Assembly (NCBI GenBank): GCA_030550275.1 | Contig: JAUQPR010000003.1 | Coordinates: forward strand, 1 to 64,000 | DNA from: Bacteroidota bacterium | GTDB taxonomy: Bacteria; Bacteroidota; Ignavibacteria; Kapaibacteriales; HRBIN21 | Direction of reading: 5' to 3' | Length of the DNA stretch: 64,000 nt | Part shown: positions 1-8,379 of the stretch, piece by piece | Layout of the letters: each line of letters begins with the position of its first letter | Numbering within the stretch: position 1 is the first letter of the stretch | Translations under genes and position numbers: made by a program | The notes under the pieces: model-generated | The model's input: the letters and a program-made list of their open reading frames with translations, nothing else | Told to the model about the DNA's origin: nothing | Database searches by the model: none

Positions 1-391
1 GATGGCGCTGCCCCCGGAGCCGATCCTGGTTCGGGCGGATGCCCGCAGCTTGCGCTTTGTGCTGCTCAACCTGCTCACGAACGCGGCGAAGTACTCCTCC
101 GCAGGGCAGCCGATCCACCTCCGGTTGCGTCGGGAGCTGGGCACCGCCGTTGTGGAGGTTGAAGACCACGGCATTGGCATTCCACCGGAGGAGCTTGCGC
201 GGGTCCTCGAGCCCTTCTACCGCGCCAGCAACGCATTGGGAACGCCTGGGGTCGGACTGGGGCTGAGCATGGCGAAGGAGTTCGTCGAGCTCCACCGCGG
301 CACTCTCGAGCTGCGCAGCCAGCTCGGTGTGGGGACGACTGCAACTGTGCGCTTCCCGCTTGTTGAACCCGAAGCTGAGCTCATGGGCTGA
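1..391 (+). CDS. Sensor histidine kinase, C-terminal ATPase part (5' end outside window)
   Basis: Only the last 130 or so residues lie in the window. They form a HATPase_c domain: N-box (LLNLLTNAAKYS), G1 box (VEDHGIGIPPEEL), F-box region (FYRASNA) and G2 box (GVGLGLSMAKEF). The domain binds ATP and phosphorylates a histidine in the missing upstream dimerisation domain. The stop TGA overlaps the ATG of the next gene (ATGA), so the two are probably translated together and act in one pathway. The sensing part is not visible, so the stimulus is unknown. Confidence 0.9.
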   Translation, partial: MALPPEPILVRADARSLRFVLLNLLTNAAKYSSAGQPIHLRLRRELGTAVVEVEDHGIGIPPEELARVLEPFYRASNALGTPGVGLGLSMAKEFVELHRGTLELRSQLGVGTTATVRFPLVEPEAELMG

Positions 392-1491
392 TGGCAAAGA
401 TTCTCGTCATCGAGGACGCTGAATACCTGGCGCGCGGAATTGCCCGCGTGCTGGAGCTGGAGGGGCACACCGTTGCTGTTGCTCTCTCCGGACGGCAGGG
501 CATCGAACAGGCACTTGCGGAGAAGCCCGACCTCATCCTGTGCGACCTCACGCTGCCGGAGATTGACGGCATTCAGGTGCTGCAACTGCTGCGCCACACC
601 CCCGAATGCGCCACCGTTCCCTTCATCCTGCTGACAGCACGCTCCAGCCAACTGGACGCCCGGCTTGGGATCCAAGCCGGCGCCGATGACTTCATCAACA
701 AGCCGATTGACTCGGAGACCCTCCTGCGCTTGGTCAACTACTACCTGGAGCAGCGCCAATCGCTGCAGGAGGAGTACCGGCAGCGGACCTCGGAGCTGGA
801 GCAGAGCCTCACCTACGCCCTTCCGCACGAATTCCGCACCGCGCTCAACGAGATCCTGGGCGTGGCAACGCATCTGAAGGTCTTCGCCGACCGCTTCTCG
901 CCGGAGGAGCTGCGCGAACTGGGCGCTGACCTGGCGCGGTCGGCTCGCCGCCTCCTCCGGCTTTCAGAGAACATCCTGCTCTATGCCCGGGTGGACTTCC
1001 TGGCGAATGCTCCGGAGCTTCTGCAGCAGTTGCAGCAGTTCACCACCGAAGAGCCCTCCGCCATCGTGCAGGACCTCGCCATCATGAAAGCCGAGGAAGC
1101 CCAGCGCGGAGCCGATGTACGGCTGACCATCGAAGCTACTGGCGTGCAGCTTGCTATGCCGTCGGAGCACTTCGCCAAAATTGTGGAGGAGTTGCTCGAC
1201 AACGCCCTCAAGTTCTCGCCTCCGGCAACGCCGGTGCTGGTGCGGACATGGGCAGCGGGGGACTCCTTCTGGGTGGAGATTCGCGACCACGGTCCCGGCA
1301 TCCCGCCGGAGCTGCAGAAGCGCATCCGCGCCTACTACCAGCCGGGGCGCCTGTTGTACGAACAGCAGGGAATTGGACTGGGACTGACGCTGGCAAAGCG
1401 CCTGGTGGAGCTCTACAAAGGGCAATTCGAGCTGGTCACCCCCGCCAATGGCGGCACCCTGGTGCGCTTCGGCTTGCCCCTGAAGCAATGA
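391..1491 (+). CDS. Hybrid protein: response-regulator receiver followed by histidine kinase
   Basis: A 366-residue protein. Residues 1-120 are a receiver domain with the acidic pair near residue 8, phospho-acceptor Asp52 (LILCDLTLPE) and conserved Lys104 (FINKPID). A helical linker leads to an H-box with His146 (PHEFRT), then a HATPase_c domain with N-box (ELLDNALKFSPP), G1 (IRDHGPGIP) and G2 (GIGLGLTLAKRL). There is no membrane segment or sensor domain, so it should be cytoplasmic. The receiver-first order suggests that it takes phosphate or a conformational signal from another kinase, perhaps the gene just upstream, and relays it. No DNA-binding output is present. The target is not apparent. 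Confidence 0.9.
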   Translation: MAKILVIEDAEYLARGIARVLELEGHTVAVALSGRQGIEQALAEKPDLILCDLTLPEIDGIQVLQLLRHTPECATVPFILLTARSSQLDARLGIQAGADDFINKPIDSETLLRLVNYYLEQRQSLQEEYRQRTSELEQSLTYALPHEFRTALNEILGVATHLKVFADRFSPEELRELGADLARSARRLLRLSENILLYARVDFLANAPELLQQLQQFTTEEPSAIVQDLAIMKAEEAQRGADVRLTIEATGVQLAMPSEHFAKIVEELLDNALKFSPPATPVLVRTWAAGDSFWVEIRDHGPGIPPELQKRIRAYYQPGRLLYEQQGIGLGLTLAKRLVELYKGQFELVTPANGGTLVRFGLPLKQ

Positions 1492-1492
1492 G

Positions 1493-1566
1493 TGGACCCG
1501 GGAGGACTCGAACCTCCGACACCAGGTTTAGGAAACCTGTGTTCTGTCCAGCTGAACTACGGGTCC
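1493..1566 (-). tRNA. tRNA-Arg (anticodon CCU)
   Basis: The minus strand folds into a full cloverleaf: acceptor GGACCCG/CGGGTCC with discriminator A, D stem GTTC/GAAC, anticodon stem CAGGT/ACCTG around loop TTCCTAA (anticodon CCT, reading AGG), T arm GGAGG-TTCGAGT-CCTCC. CCA is not encoded. A TAATTTTG promoter element ends 7 bases before the 5' end. Confidence 0.96.
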
Positions 1567-1573
1567 GCCGCTG

Positions 1574-1581
1574 CAAAATTA
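1574..1581 (-). promoter_or_regulatory. Bacteroidota-type -7 element (TAATTTTG) for tRNA-Arg(CCU)
   Basis: Read on the minus strand this is TAATTTTG, matching TAnnTTTG. It ends 7 bases before the tRNA 5' end. It contains the TAA stop codon of recF (1579-1581), so the tRNA promoter is built into the end of recF. A TTG lies 23 bases upstream and could serve as the -33 element. Confidence 0.7.
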
Positions 1582-2727
1582 CAGCAGCTTCGGAGCAGCG
1601 GGGGCAACCGTTCCACGCTCCACGCGCAGCCAATGGAGAGCGGAGGCGTGATCGCGCAGGAGTGGGAGCCGCTCCGGTTCGGTCAGTGTGATGAGGGTCT
1701 GCACCGTGCGCTCCCGCACAAGCTCCAGCACTTGGCGAGCACGCCCCTCATCCAGTTCGGCGAACAGGTCATCCAGGGCAAGCACGGGCGTCTCTGAGCG
1801 GCGTTCCGCCAGGTACTCCAGCTCGGCAAGCTTGAGGCTGATGAGAACGGACTTGTGCTGCCCTTGCGAGGCGACCTCCCGGACGGGGGCACCGTTGAGC
1901 AGCAGTTGCAGCTCATCGCGCTGCGGTCCAAAGAGGCTGCTTCCACGCCGGAGCTCTTCGCAGGCACACGTGCGCGCGCGTGCCCGAAGCCATTCGACGA
2001 CGCCACCGAGCTCACGTGGGAGCTCCTCCGCTGCGGCTCCATCGGGGAGATAGCGCAACTGCAGCCGCTCTGGGGCGATCCGCTCGTAGTACCGGCACAC
2101 AAGTGGCTGGAACTCCTCGACGAACTGGCGCCGCCGCCAGATGAGTTCGGCTCCTACCTGGATGAAGCGGTCGGTCCAGCTCTCGAGTTGTGGCAGCAGC
2201 GCTGGGTCGGCGCGCTGCGCATACTGTGCAAGCAGCAGATTCCGCTGCCGTAGGAGCTGGCGATGCTCCACCAGCAGCTCCGCATACAGCCGGGTGCTCT
2301 GTGCCAGGAGGATGTCCAGAAAGCGGCGCCGTTCCTGCGGTGCCCCAGAGGTGATTTCGCGCAGCTCGGGTGACAGCAGCACCAAGGGCAGACGCCCGAC
2401 CAGATCCTTGGGCGAGAGCCCTTTGCCCTCGGTGGACTCGATCGCCTTCCCGCCGCGCAGCTCGTAGCGGACCTCCACCCAGTAGGGCGCGTGCACGTCG
2501 GAGAGGGCACGGACCCGAACACAGTACCCTTGAGCGCCGTGCCGGACAAGGACCGAATCGGTGTGCGTGCGCAGGCTGCGCCCCCACGCCGCAATGCAGA
2601 GTGCTTCAATAAGGCTGCTCTTGCCCGCTCCGTTGGCACCGTAGAGGACGGTGATCCCCTGCGTCAAGCCCACTGTGGTATCGGCGTAGAGGCGGAAATC
2701 GCGCACGGCAAGCGTTTCCACCCACAT
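1579..2727 (-). CDS. recF: DNA replication and repair protein RecF
   Basis: A 382-residue SMC-like ATPase that loads RecA at single-strand gaps together with RecO and RecR. Visible are Walker A (GANGAGKSS, about residues 30-38), the RecF signature region (SQGQHKSVLISLKLAE) and Walker B (PVLALDDLFAELDEGR). ATG at 2727 is chosen because GGAG lies six bases upstream and the protein then begins MWVETLAVRDFRL, as RecF normally does; the frame stays open further upstream. It lies 32 bases downstream of dnaN in the same direction, the classical dnaN-recF order. Length is normal for the family. Confidence 0.96.
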   Translation of the reverse strand: MWVETLAVRDFRLYADTTVGLTQGITVLYGANGAGKSSLIEALCIAAWGRSLRTHTDSVLVRHGAQGYCVRVRALSDVHAPYWVEVRYELRGGKAIESTEGKGLSPKDLVGRLPLVLLSPELREITSGAPQERRRFLDILLAQSTRLYAELLVEHRQLLRQRNLLLAQYAQRADPALLPQLESWTDRFIQVGAELIWRRRQFVEEFQPLVCRYYERIAPERLQLRYLPDGAAAEELPRELGGVVEWLRARARTCACEELRRGSSLFGPQRDELQLLLNGAPVREVASQGQHKSVLISLKLAELEYLAERRSETPVLALDDLFAELDEGRARQVLELVRERTVQTLITLTEPERLPLLRDHASALHWLRVERGTVAPAAPKLL

Positions 2728-2759
2728 GTTCACTCCGTGCGCGGGTGACCGTAGGCGCG

Positions 2760-3911
2760 TTACAACCGCATCGGCATCAGGAGCGCCAGTGCCGGGAGCT
2801 CCTCCAGCGGGGGGACATCGCTGTGCCCTTCGGTAGCGGCAGCGTCCAGGAACATCACCGCGCGGTTGGGCTCGGTTGCGAACATCGTCACTGCCGACGC
2901 CGGCGCCAGCGCATCGAGCGCGTCCTGCAAGTACTCCGCATTGAAGCCGATGAGCAACTCCTCGCCCTCGTACTGGCACGGCAGGAACTCCTCGGCACGG
3001 TGCCCGCTTCCCTCGTCCTGCGCAGACAGGCGCACGCCCTGTGCGGTGAAGTTTAAGCGCACAACGCGTGCGGTATGTGGCGCAAAGAGCGCAACGCGCT
3101 TGAGTGCTTCCTCCAAGCTCTTCCGCTCAAAGACCGCACGGCGCGTGCTTGCAGTCGGGATGACCGAACGCCAGTTGGGGTACTGCTCGGTCAAGAGCGT
3201 GCCCCAGATGGTGGTCGAGCCCGCTGCAAAGCACACCCGCGTAGCATCCCAGCCCAGGCGGAGTTCGCCCTCAGCGCTGCGCACGACCAACTTGAGGAGC
3301 GCCGCCGGGACCAGAAGCTCCCGCGCCTCCTCCGCCTGCCCTTCGCCACGGATGCGGGCAAGCCCCAGCCGGTAGCCATCGGTTGCGACTGCTGTGATGG
3401 TGCCGTCGGTGCCGACTTCGAGCAGCACGCCCGTGAGCACCTGACGGTAGTCATCCGTTGCTGTGGCATAGAGGACGCGGCGGAGAGCTTCTCGGAACTC
3501 CGTGCCGTCGAGCCGGAGGTGCAGTGGCGGTGGTTCGGGAACGCTGGGGTACTCCTCGGCAGCAAGCGTCTGCAGGGCGTACCGTCCCGTGGCGCTCTCG
3601 ATGGTCAGCGTGGAGGATTCGGGTGCATAGCTCCAGCGCAGTGTGCTCTCGGGCAGCGTGCGCAGGAGCGATGCCAGCAGCTTGGCGGGCACAAGGGCGG
3701 TCCAGTTGTCCTGCGCCGTTGAGCTCTCCAGAGGGACGGTCGTTCGGACCCACGCTTCCATATCCGACCCCAGGAGCTCCAGCACCCCTCCGTTGAGGCT
3801 CAAGCGCAGGTGCTCCAGCGCCGCAATGACCGCCCGCGAAGGAATGACAGGGAGGACCGTGCTCAACCCTTCGCGTAACGCTGACGCTGCAGTTTGGAAG
3901 GCATGTTCCAT
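2760..3911 (-). CDS. dnaN: DNA polymerase III beta subunit (sliding clamp)
   Basis: A 383-residue ring-forming clamp that tethers DNA polymerase III to template DNA. The three-domain pattern is recognisable, with the typical ending EGEELLIGFNAEYLQDALDA and VMFLDAAATEG, and the C-terminal MPMRL that forms the partner-binding pocket (family consensus LMPMRL/LMPVRI). The start at 3911 (MEHAFQTAASALREGL) gives normal length; the frame is open further upstream but that part does not look like the family. A TAAGTTTG promoter element lies 41 bases upstream. It is transcribed with recF and diverges from psd. dnaA is not in the window. Confidence 0.96.
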   Translation of the reverse strand: MEHAFQTAASALREGLSTVLPVIPSRAVIAALEHLRLSLNGGVLELLGSDMEAWVRTTVPLESSTAQDNWTALVPAKLLASLLRTLPESTLRWSYAPESSTLTIESATGRYALQTLAAEEYPSVPEPPPLHLRLDGTEFREALRRVLYATATDDYRQVLTGVLLEVGTDGTITAVATDGYRLGLARIRGEGQAEEARELLVPAALLKLVVRSAEGELRLGWDATRVCFAAGSTTIWGTLLTEQYPNWRSVIPTASTRRAVFERKSLEEALKRVALFAPHTARVVRLNFTAQGVRLSAQDEGSGHRAEEFLPCQYEGEELLIGFNAEYLQDALDALAPASAVTMFATEPNRAVMFLDAAATEGHSDVPPLEELPALALLMPMRL

Positions 3912-3952
3912 CGTGCTCGTCTTGCTGTGGGGGACCGGCAGCAACGGGTGTA

Positions 3953-3960
3953 CAAACTTA
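3953..3960 (-). promoter_or_regulatory. -7 element (TAAGTTTG) of dnaN
   Basis: TAAGTTTG on the minus strand, 41 bases before the dnaN start codon. With the oppositely directed element at 3991-3998 it makes a compact divergent promoter region between dnaN and psd. I see no clear -33 TTG at the usual spacing. Confidence 0.6.
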
Positions 3961-3990
3961 CGGCATCCCAGGCAACCGTCTGCCGGCACG

Positions 3991-3998
3991 TAATTTTG
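3991..3998 (+). promoter_or_regulatory. -7 element (TAATTTTG) of the psd-led operon
   Basis: TAATTTTG on the plus strand, 28 bases before the GTG start of psd. It would drive the run of co-directional genes from psd to the hydrolase ending at 9173. No convincing -33 element was seen. Confidence 0.6.
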
Positions 3999-4026
3999 CA
4001 GCGTTCCACGCGGTGGAGAGGAGAGC

Positions 4027-4704
4027 GTGCCGGTTATCTCGTCGTACGGGAAAGGGACTGCCCTCCCGCTGCTTCTTGTGAGCGCAGGAATTGCGCTGGG
4101 GGGCAGCTTCCTGCAGCCGCCCGTACTGGCATGGGTATCGGCGGGGCTGGGTGCTGCCCTCGCGGTGCTTACCCTTTGGTTCTTCCGCGATCCCGAACGC
4201 CCGCTCCCGCCGGAATGCCGCGTCCCGGGAGCCGTCGTCTCCCCTGCCGATGGGCGTATTGTTGCGGTCGCAACCGAGCCGTGGGCGCCGTACGTGGAGG
4301 AGGAGGTCGTGCGGATCAGCATCTTCCTCTCGCCGCTGGACGTGCATGTCAACCGTGTTCCCGCTTCCGGCATCGTGCAGTACTACCGCTACCTGCCGGG
4401 GAACTTCCTTGCCGCCTACCGGGCCGAGGCTTCCCAGCGCAATGAGCAGACGCACATTGGGGTGCAGACCCCGTGCGGGCGATTGCTCTTCAAGCAGATT
4501 GCCGGGGTGCTGGCTCGGCGCATTGTGTGCACTCTGCACGAGGGGCAGCACGTGCAGGCCGGCGAGCGCTTCGGGATGATGAAGTTCGGTTCGCGCATGG
4601 ATATTCTGCTTCCGCGCCGGCAGGCACGAGTGTTCGTCCACGTCGGCATGCGTGTGCGTGCCGGGCAGACCCTGTTGGCGCACCTGTGTCCTGAGCACGG
4701 GTGA
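4027..4704 (+). CDS. psd: Phosphatidylserine decarboxylase proenzyme
   Basis: A 225-residue enzyme of the short (type A) family that converts phosphatidylserine to phosphatidylethanolamine at the inner membrane. It self-cleaves at a Gly-Ser bond to make the pyruvoyl cofactor; the site is the FGSRMD motif near residue 188. Two hydrophobic segments near the N-terminus (about 10-26 and 31-55) fit membrane attachment. SPADGRIV and LDVHVNR are typical of the family. The start is GTG with GGAGAGGAG just upstream. pssA, which makes the substrate, overlaps by four bases (GTGA). Confidence 0.94.
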   Translation: MPVISSYGKGTALPLLLVSAGIALGGSFLQPPVLAWVSAGLGAALAVLTLWFFRDPERPLPPECRVPGAVVSPADGRIVAVATEPWAPYVEEEVVRISIFLSPLDVHVNRVPASGIVQYYRYLPGNFLAAYRAEASQRNEQTHIGVQTPCGRLLFKQIAGVLARRIVCTLHEGQHVQAGERFGMMKFGSRMDILLPRRQARVFVHVGMRVRAGQTLLAHLCPEHG

Positions 4705-5465
4705 GCGCACCACCGATGCAGCTCTTCCGGCAGTTGGTCCCACACCTCTTCACGCTGGCGAACCTGTTTGCCGGGTTCTACGGCTTGGTAATGGTCGCCC
4801 GTGGGGAGTTCCTTGCTGGCTTCGGCTTCATCGTGCTGGCAGCGCTCTTCGATATGCTCGATGGCATCCTCTCGCGCTGGATTGGGGTTGCCTCCGAGTT
4901 CGGCGTGGAGCTGGATTCGCTGGCGGACCTGGTCTCCTTTGGCGTTGCACCGGCATACTTGCTCTACGCGGTGCACTTCCACCAGCTCGGCGAGCCGGGC
5001 ATTCTCCTTTCGGCAATTCCGGCGCTGGCGGGAGCGCTGCGCCTGGCGCGCTTCAACGTGCAGCTCACCAGCCTTGCCGATAAGTCCTCCTACACCGGCT
5101 TACCCATCCCCGCTGCCGCGCTCACGCTCGGCTCCTACGCCGTGTTCTACCATCCGCTCCCTCTTGCTTCGCCGTGGGAGTCGCTTGCACCCATTGGGCT
5201 GACGGTGCTGCTGGCGGGAATGATGCTCAGCCGCGTGCAGTACCCAAACGTTCCGCGCTACACGCGCCGCTACATCCGTCAACATCCCGTGGAAACAATC
5301 GTCTTCAGCCTCGGCGTGCTGGTCGTCGTGGTCACAATGGGCAAGGCGCTCTTTCCGCTGCTGTTGGTCTACGTCGTTGGGGCAATCCCGCGCCATCTGC
5401 TGCGTCGCCGTGCCGAGCGTGCCCGACGCCGCATCGAGGAGCTCGATACCGAGGGTCTTCTGTAG
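4701..5465 (+). CDS. pssA: CDP-diacylglycerol-serine O-phosphatidyltransferase
   Basis: A 254-residue multi-pass membrane enzyme making phosphatidylserine from CDP-diacylglycerol and serine. The CDP-alcohol phosphotransferase signature is complete near residues 50-76: DMLDGILSR, then eight residues, G, three residues, D, three residues, D. Several hydrophobic helices follow, with a basic C-terminus. The GTG start at 4701 overlaps the psd stop; an ATG 15 bases on is the alternative. It forms a phosphatidylethanolamine unit with psd. Confidence 0.93.
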   Translation: MSAPPMQLFRQLVPHLFTLANLFAGFYGLVMVARGEFLAGFGFIVLAALFDMLDGILSRWIGVASEFGVELDSLADLVSFGVAPAYLLYAVHFHQLGEPGILLSAIPALAGALRLARFNVQLTSLADKSSYTGLPIPAAALTLGSYAVFYHPLPLASPWESLAPIGLTVLLAGMMLSRVQYPNVPRYTRRYIRQHPVETIVFSLGVLVVVVTMGKALFPLLLVYVVGAIPRHLLRRRAERARRRIEELDTEGLL

Positions 5466-5484
5466 GCTCAAGCTGCGCAGCGCA

Positions 5485-5763
5485 ATGCCGCACTTCCGCA
5501 CTGGTGTGATTGTGATGCTCCAGCGCCCGATCCTGGACGTGCAGGGGAATACGGTCGAGCAAGCGCTCCACGCCATCGGCTTTGAGATGATGCACAACGT
5601 ACGCATCGGGAAGTACATCGAGCTGGAGCTGGAAGCCGAATCCGCCCAGCGGGCGCGCGAGCTCATCGAGGATGCCTGCCGGCAGCTCCTGGCAAACCCG
5701 GTCATCGAGGAGTACCACATCGCCCGCCTGGAGGAGGTGCCCACACCGGAGCTTGCCCCATGA
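5485..5763 (+). CDS. purS: Phosphoribosylformylglycinamidine synthase, PurS subunit
   Basis: A 92-residue protein starting [15 protein letters not shown], with the PurS pattern [18 protein letters not shown] followed by the [13 protein letters not shown] strand. PurS bridges PurQ and PurL in the three-part enzyme that makes FGAM in purine synthesis. The upstream-open frame is ignored because this start fits the family's N-terminal strand and length. The stop overlaps the purQ start (ATGA). purL is not in the window. Confidence 0.93.
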   Translation: MPHFRTGVIVMLQRPILDVQGNTVEQALHAIGFEMMHNVRIGKYIELELEAESAQRARELIEDACRQLLANPVIEEYHIARLEEVPTPELAP

Positions 5764-6482
5764 AGTTCGGCATCGTGGTCTTCCCTGGCTCCAATTGCGA
5801 TTGGGACACCTACCACGCGGTGCGCACCGTGCTGGGAGAGGATGCCACGTTTCTGTGGCACCAGGATACGCAGTTGCCGCACGATCTGGATTGCATCGTG
5901 TTGCCTGGGGGATTCTCCTACGGCGACTACCTGCGCAGCGGCGCCATCGCTCGATTCTCCCCTATCATGCGCGAGGTCATCCGCTTTGCCCGCTCCGGAG
6001 GGCTGGTCCTGGGAATCTGCAATGGCTTCCAGATCCTGTGCGAAAGCGGGCTGCTGCCCGGGGCATTCCTGCGTAACCGCAGTCTGCGCTTTGTGTGCCG
6101 GACGGTTCTCCTGCGGGTGGAGCGCTCGGATACGCCCTTTACTAACGCGCTTGCCCCAGGGCAGCTCCTACGCATCCCTATTGCCCACGGCGAGGGGAAC
6201 TACTACGCCGCTCCGGAGACCCTCGACGAGCTCCGAGCCAATGGGCAGATTGTGCTGCGCTACTGCGATGAGACCGGCGCGGTCACCGACGCTGCAAACC
6301 CCAACGGCTCGGTGGACAATATCGCCGCGCTCATCAATCGCGAAGGCAACGTGATGGGCATCATGCCGCACCCGGAGCGTGCGTGCGAAGCCCTCTTGGG
6401 CAGCACCGACGGGCTGGCAATCTTTGAATCTCTTCGCCGCTTCTGCACAGCGGCTACATCTGTCACACTGCAGCGGGCATAG
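5760..6482 (+). CDS. purQ: Phosphoribosylformylglycinamidine synthase subunit PurQ (glutaminase)
   Basis: A 240-residue class I glutamine amidotransferase that releases ammonia from glutamine for FGAM synthesis. The nucleophile Cys is in GICNGFQIL, and the His/Glu of the triad are in MPHPERACE. The N-terminal [17 protein letters not shown] is typical of PurQ. It overlaps purS by four bases and is followed after two bases by a tatA-like gene. Length is normal. Confidence 0.95.
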   Translation: MKFGIVVFPGSNCDWDTYHAVRTVLGEDATFLWHQDTQLPHDLDCIVLPGGFSYGDYLRSGAIARFSPIMREVIRFARSGGLVLGICNGFQILCESGLLPGAFLRNRSLRFVCRTVLLRVERSDTPFTNALAPGQLLRIPIAHGEGNYYAAPETLDELRANGQIVLRYCDETGAVTDAANPNGSVDNIAALINREGNVMGIMPHPERACEALLGSTDGLAIFESLRRFCTAATSVTLQRA

Positions 6483-6484
6483 CC

Positions 6485-6691
6485 ATGTTCGGCATCGGAC
6501 CGACGGAGCTGCTGCTGATTGCCCTGGTTCTGCTGCTCCTTTTCGGCGGACGCAAAATCCCCGAGCTCATGCGCGGTCTGGGCGCTGGGATTCGGGAATT
6601 CAAACGCGCTGCAACCTCGGCAGAGGAGGAGCCCAGCAGCGGGCAGCAGCTTTCGGCAGCGAAACCTCCGCAGGAAGGTCCAACACCGTAG
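6485..6691 (+). CDS. tatA: Sec-independent translocase TatA/TatE-like protein
   Basis: A 68-residue protein with one transmembrane helix ([14 protein letters not shown]), the [14 protein letters not shown] hinge and a short amphipathic helix, followed by a polar tail. This is the TatA architecture. With TatC (not in the window) such proteins export folded proteins across the inner membrane. It starts two bases after purQ ends and belongs to the same run. It could be TatA or TatE; the next gene is its paralogue. Confidence 0.9.
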   Translation: MFGIGPTELLLIALVLLLLFGGRKIPELMRGLGAGIREFKRAATSAEEEPSSGQQLSAAKPPQEGPTP

Positions 6692-6709
6692 CTCACGGTA
6701 GCCATTGCC

Positions 6710-6940
6710 ATGTTCGACATCGGCGGTGGAGAACTGCTGCTCATCCTCATTGCGGTGCTGCTGCTCTTTGGTCCGCGGCACCTGCCTGAGCTTTCGCGCA
6801 CGCTGGGCAAGGGCTGGCGCCAACTGCAGAAGGCACAGGAGGAGCTGCGGCAGCAGATCCGTCAGCTCTCGGCAGAGCTTGCTCAGGAATCGGGTCCATC
6901 TGAGCCCTCCACGCGACAGCTTCGGCACAACGGGCAATGA
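6710..6940 (+). CDS. TatA/TatB-like translocase protein
   Basis: A 76-residue protein with one transmembrane helix ([14 protein letters not shown]), then [20 protein letters not shown] and a longer, charged amphipathic or coiled helix. The Gly-Pro after the helix and the RTLGKG motif are nearer to TatB than the first copy. TatB makes the receptor complex with TatC. TatA and TatB are hard to separate by sequence. Its stop overlaps the gatA start (ATGA). Confidence 0.85.
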   Translation: MFDIGGGELLLILIAVLLLFGPRHLPELSRTLGKGWRQLQKAQEELRQQIRQLSAELAQESGPSEPSTRQLRHNGQ

Positions 6941-8379
6941 AGGGGACTGGCTCGTACGGCGAATTCCGGCGGCTTCGCCAACGGGGCGAGGTGCGCTGCA
7001 CCGACGTTGTGGAAGCCTTCCTTGAGCGCATCGAGCAGCATCGCGAGCTCAATGCATTCCTCACGGTCACTGCCGAGCAAGCGCTCGAAGCCGCCCGCGA
7101 AAGCGATAGCCGCTTCGACAGCGCCGCTCCACGCCCGCTGGAGGGATGCGTCGTGGCAATCAAAGACAACATCTGCACCCGTGGGGTCCGCACCACCTGC
7201 GCCTCGCGCATCCTGGAGAACTTCGTCCCCGTCTACGATGCCACTGCCGTTGCTCGGCTCAAAGCCGCCGGCGCCATCCTCATCGGCAAGACCAATCTGG
7301 ACGAGTTCGCCATGGGCTCGTCCAACGAATACTCCGCCTTCGGAGCGGTGCAGAATCCGCACGCGCCGGGGTATGTCCCAGGAGGCTCCTCCGGCGGCTC
7401 CGCTGCCGCAGTGGCTGCCCGGCTGTGCCACGTTGCTCTGGGGTCGGACACCGGCGGCTCCGTGCGGCAACCAGCATCCTTCTGCGGAGTCATCGGACTC
7501 AAGCCCACCTACGGGCGAATCTCGCGCTACGGCTTGGTAGCCTTCGCCTCCTCGCTGGACCAGATTGGCATCCTTGCCCATACGCTCGAAGACACCGCCG
7601 CAGTGCTCGATGTCATCTCCGGGCACGATCCGCACGATGCAACCACCGCCCCAATCCCGCCAACCACTACGGCGGAAGCGCTCCACCGCCCGCTGGAGGA
7701 GCCGCTGCGGATCGGCGTGCTCTCCGAGGAGCTGCTCCAAGGCTGCCATCCGGATGTGCTTGCCTGCTACACGCGTGCGCAAGAGCTGCTCCGCGCTGCC
7801 GGGGCACATCTCCACACCACCACACTGCCCTACAGCCATGCCTGGGTGGCAACCTACTACGTGCTGGCAACAGCGGAAGCCTCCTCGAACCTGGCGCGCT
7901 ACGATGGAGTCCGCTACGGCTTACGGGTCACCCCCGCCGATGACTCCGAAGACCTCGTCACCGCAACGCGCACCGCTGGGTTTGGTCCGGAGGTGAAGCG
8001 CCGAATTATGCTGGGCACATACGTGCTCTCGGCAGGCTATTACGACGCCTACTACCGCACGGCACAGAAAGCCCGGCGCAAGATCTTCGACGCCTACCGC
8101 GACCTCTTCACGCATGTAGACGTGCTCCTCCTGCCCACCTCTCCGGTGCCTCCCTTCCGCTTGGGCGAGCGGCTGCAGGATCCGATTGCGATGTACCTTT
8201 CCGACCTATTCACCGTCTCGGCAAACCTCGCCGGCATTCCCGCTCTTAGCCTTCCCGCGGGGAAGAGCTCCGAGGGACTTCCCATCGGACTGCAACTGCA
8301 AGCTCCGCACTACGCCGAAGAGCGGCTTCTTGCCATTGCCCAGTATTGCCTCCGCTTATGGTCCTCTGCATCGCCATAG
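6937..8379 (+). CDS. gatA: Aspartyl/glutamyl-tRNA amidotransferase subunit A
   Basis: A 480-residue amidase-signature enzyme. With GatB and GatC it turns misacylated Glu-tRNA(Gln) or Asp-tRNA(Asn) into the amide form. The Ser-cisSer-Lys triad is visible: Lys in VAIKDNIC, the glycine/serine-rich [12 protein letters not shown], and the nucleophile Ser in [13 protein letters not shown]. Length is standard. gatB lies about 36 kb away on the other strand and gatC is not in the window. The last bases overlap the next gene by about 22. Confidence 0.96.
   Translation: MKGTGSYGEFRRLRQRGEVRCTDVVEAFLERIEQHRELNAFLTVTAEQALEAARESDSRFDSAAPRPLEGCVVAIKDNICTRGVRTTCASRILENFVPVYDATAVARLKAAGAILIGKTNLDEFAMGSSNEYSAFGAVQNPHAPGYVPGGSSGGSAAAVAARLCHVALGSDTGGSVRQPASFCGVIGLKPTYGRISRYGLVAFASSLDQIGILAHTLEDTAAVLDVISGHDPHDATTAPIPPTTTAEALHRPLEEPLRIGVLSEELLQGCHPDVLACYTRAQELLRAAGAHLHTTTLPYSHAWVATYYVLATAEASSNLARYDGVRYGLRVTPADDSEDLVTATRTAGFGPEVKRRIMLGTYVLSAGYYDAYYRTAQKARRKIFDAYRDLFTHVDVLLLPTSPVPPFRLGERLQDPIAMYLSDLFTVSANLAGIPALSLPAGKSSEGLPIGLQLQAPHYAEERLLAIAQYCLRLWSSASP

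Noticed and set aside
1492-1797. Open frame over the tRNA and recF end
   Set aside because: It overlaps tRNA-Arg and is antisense to recF, whose motifs are clear.
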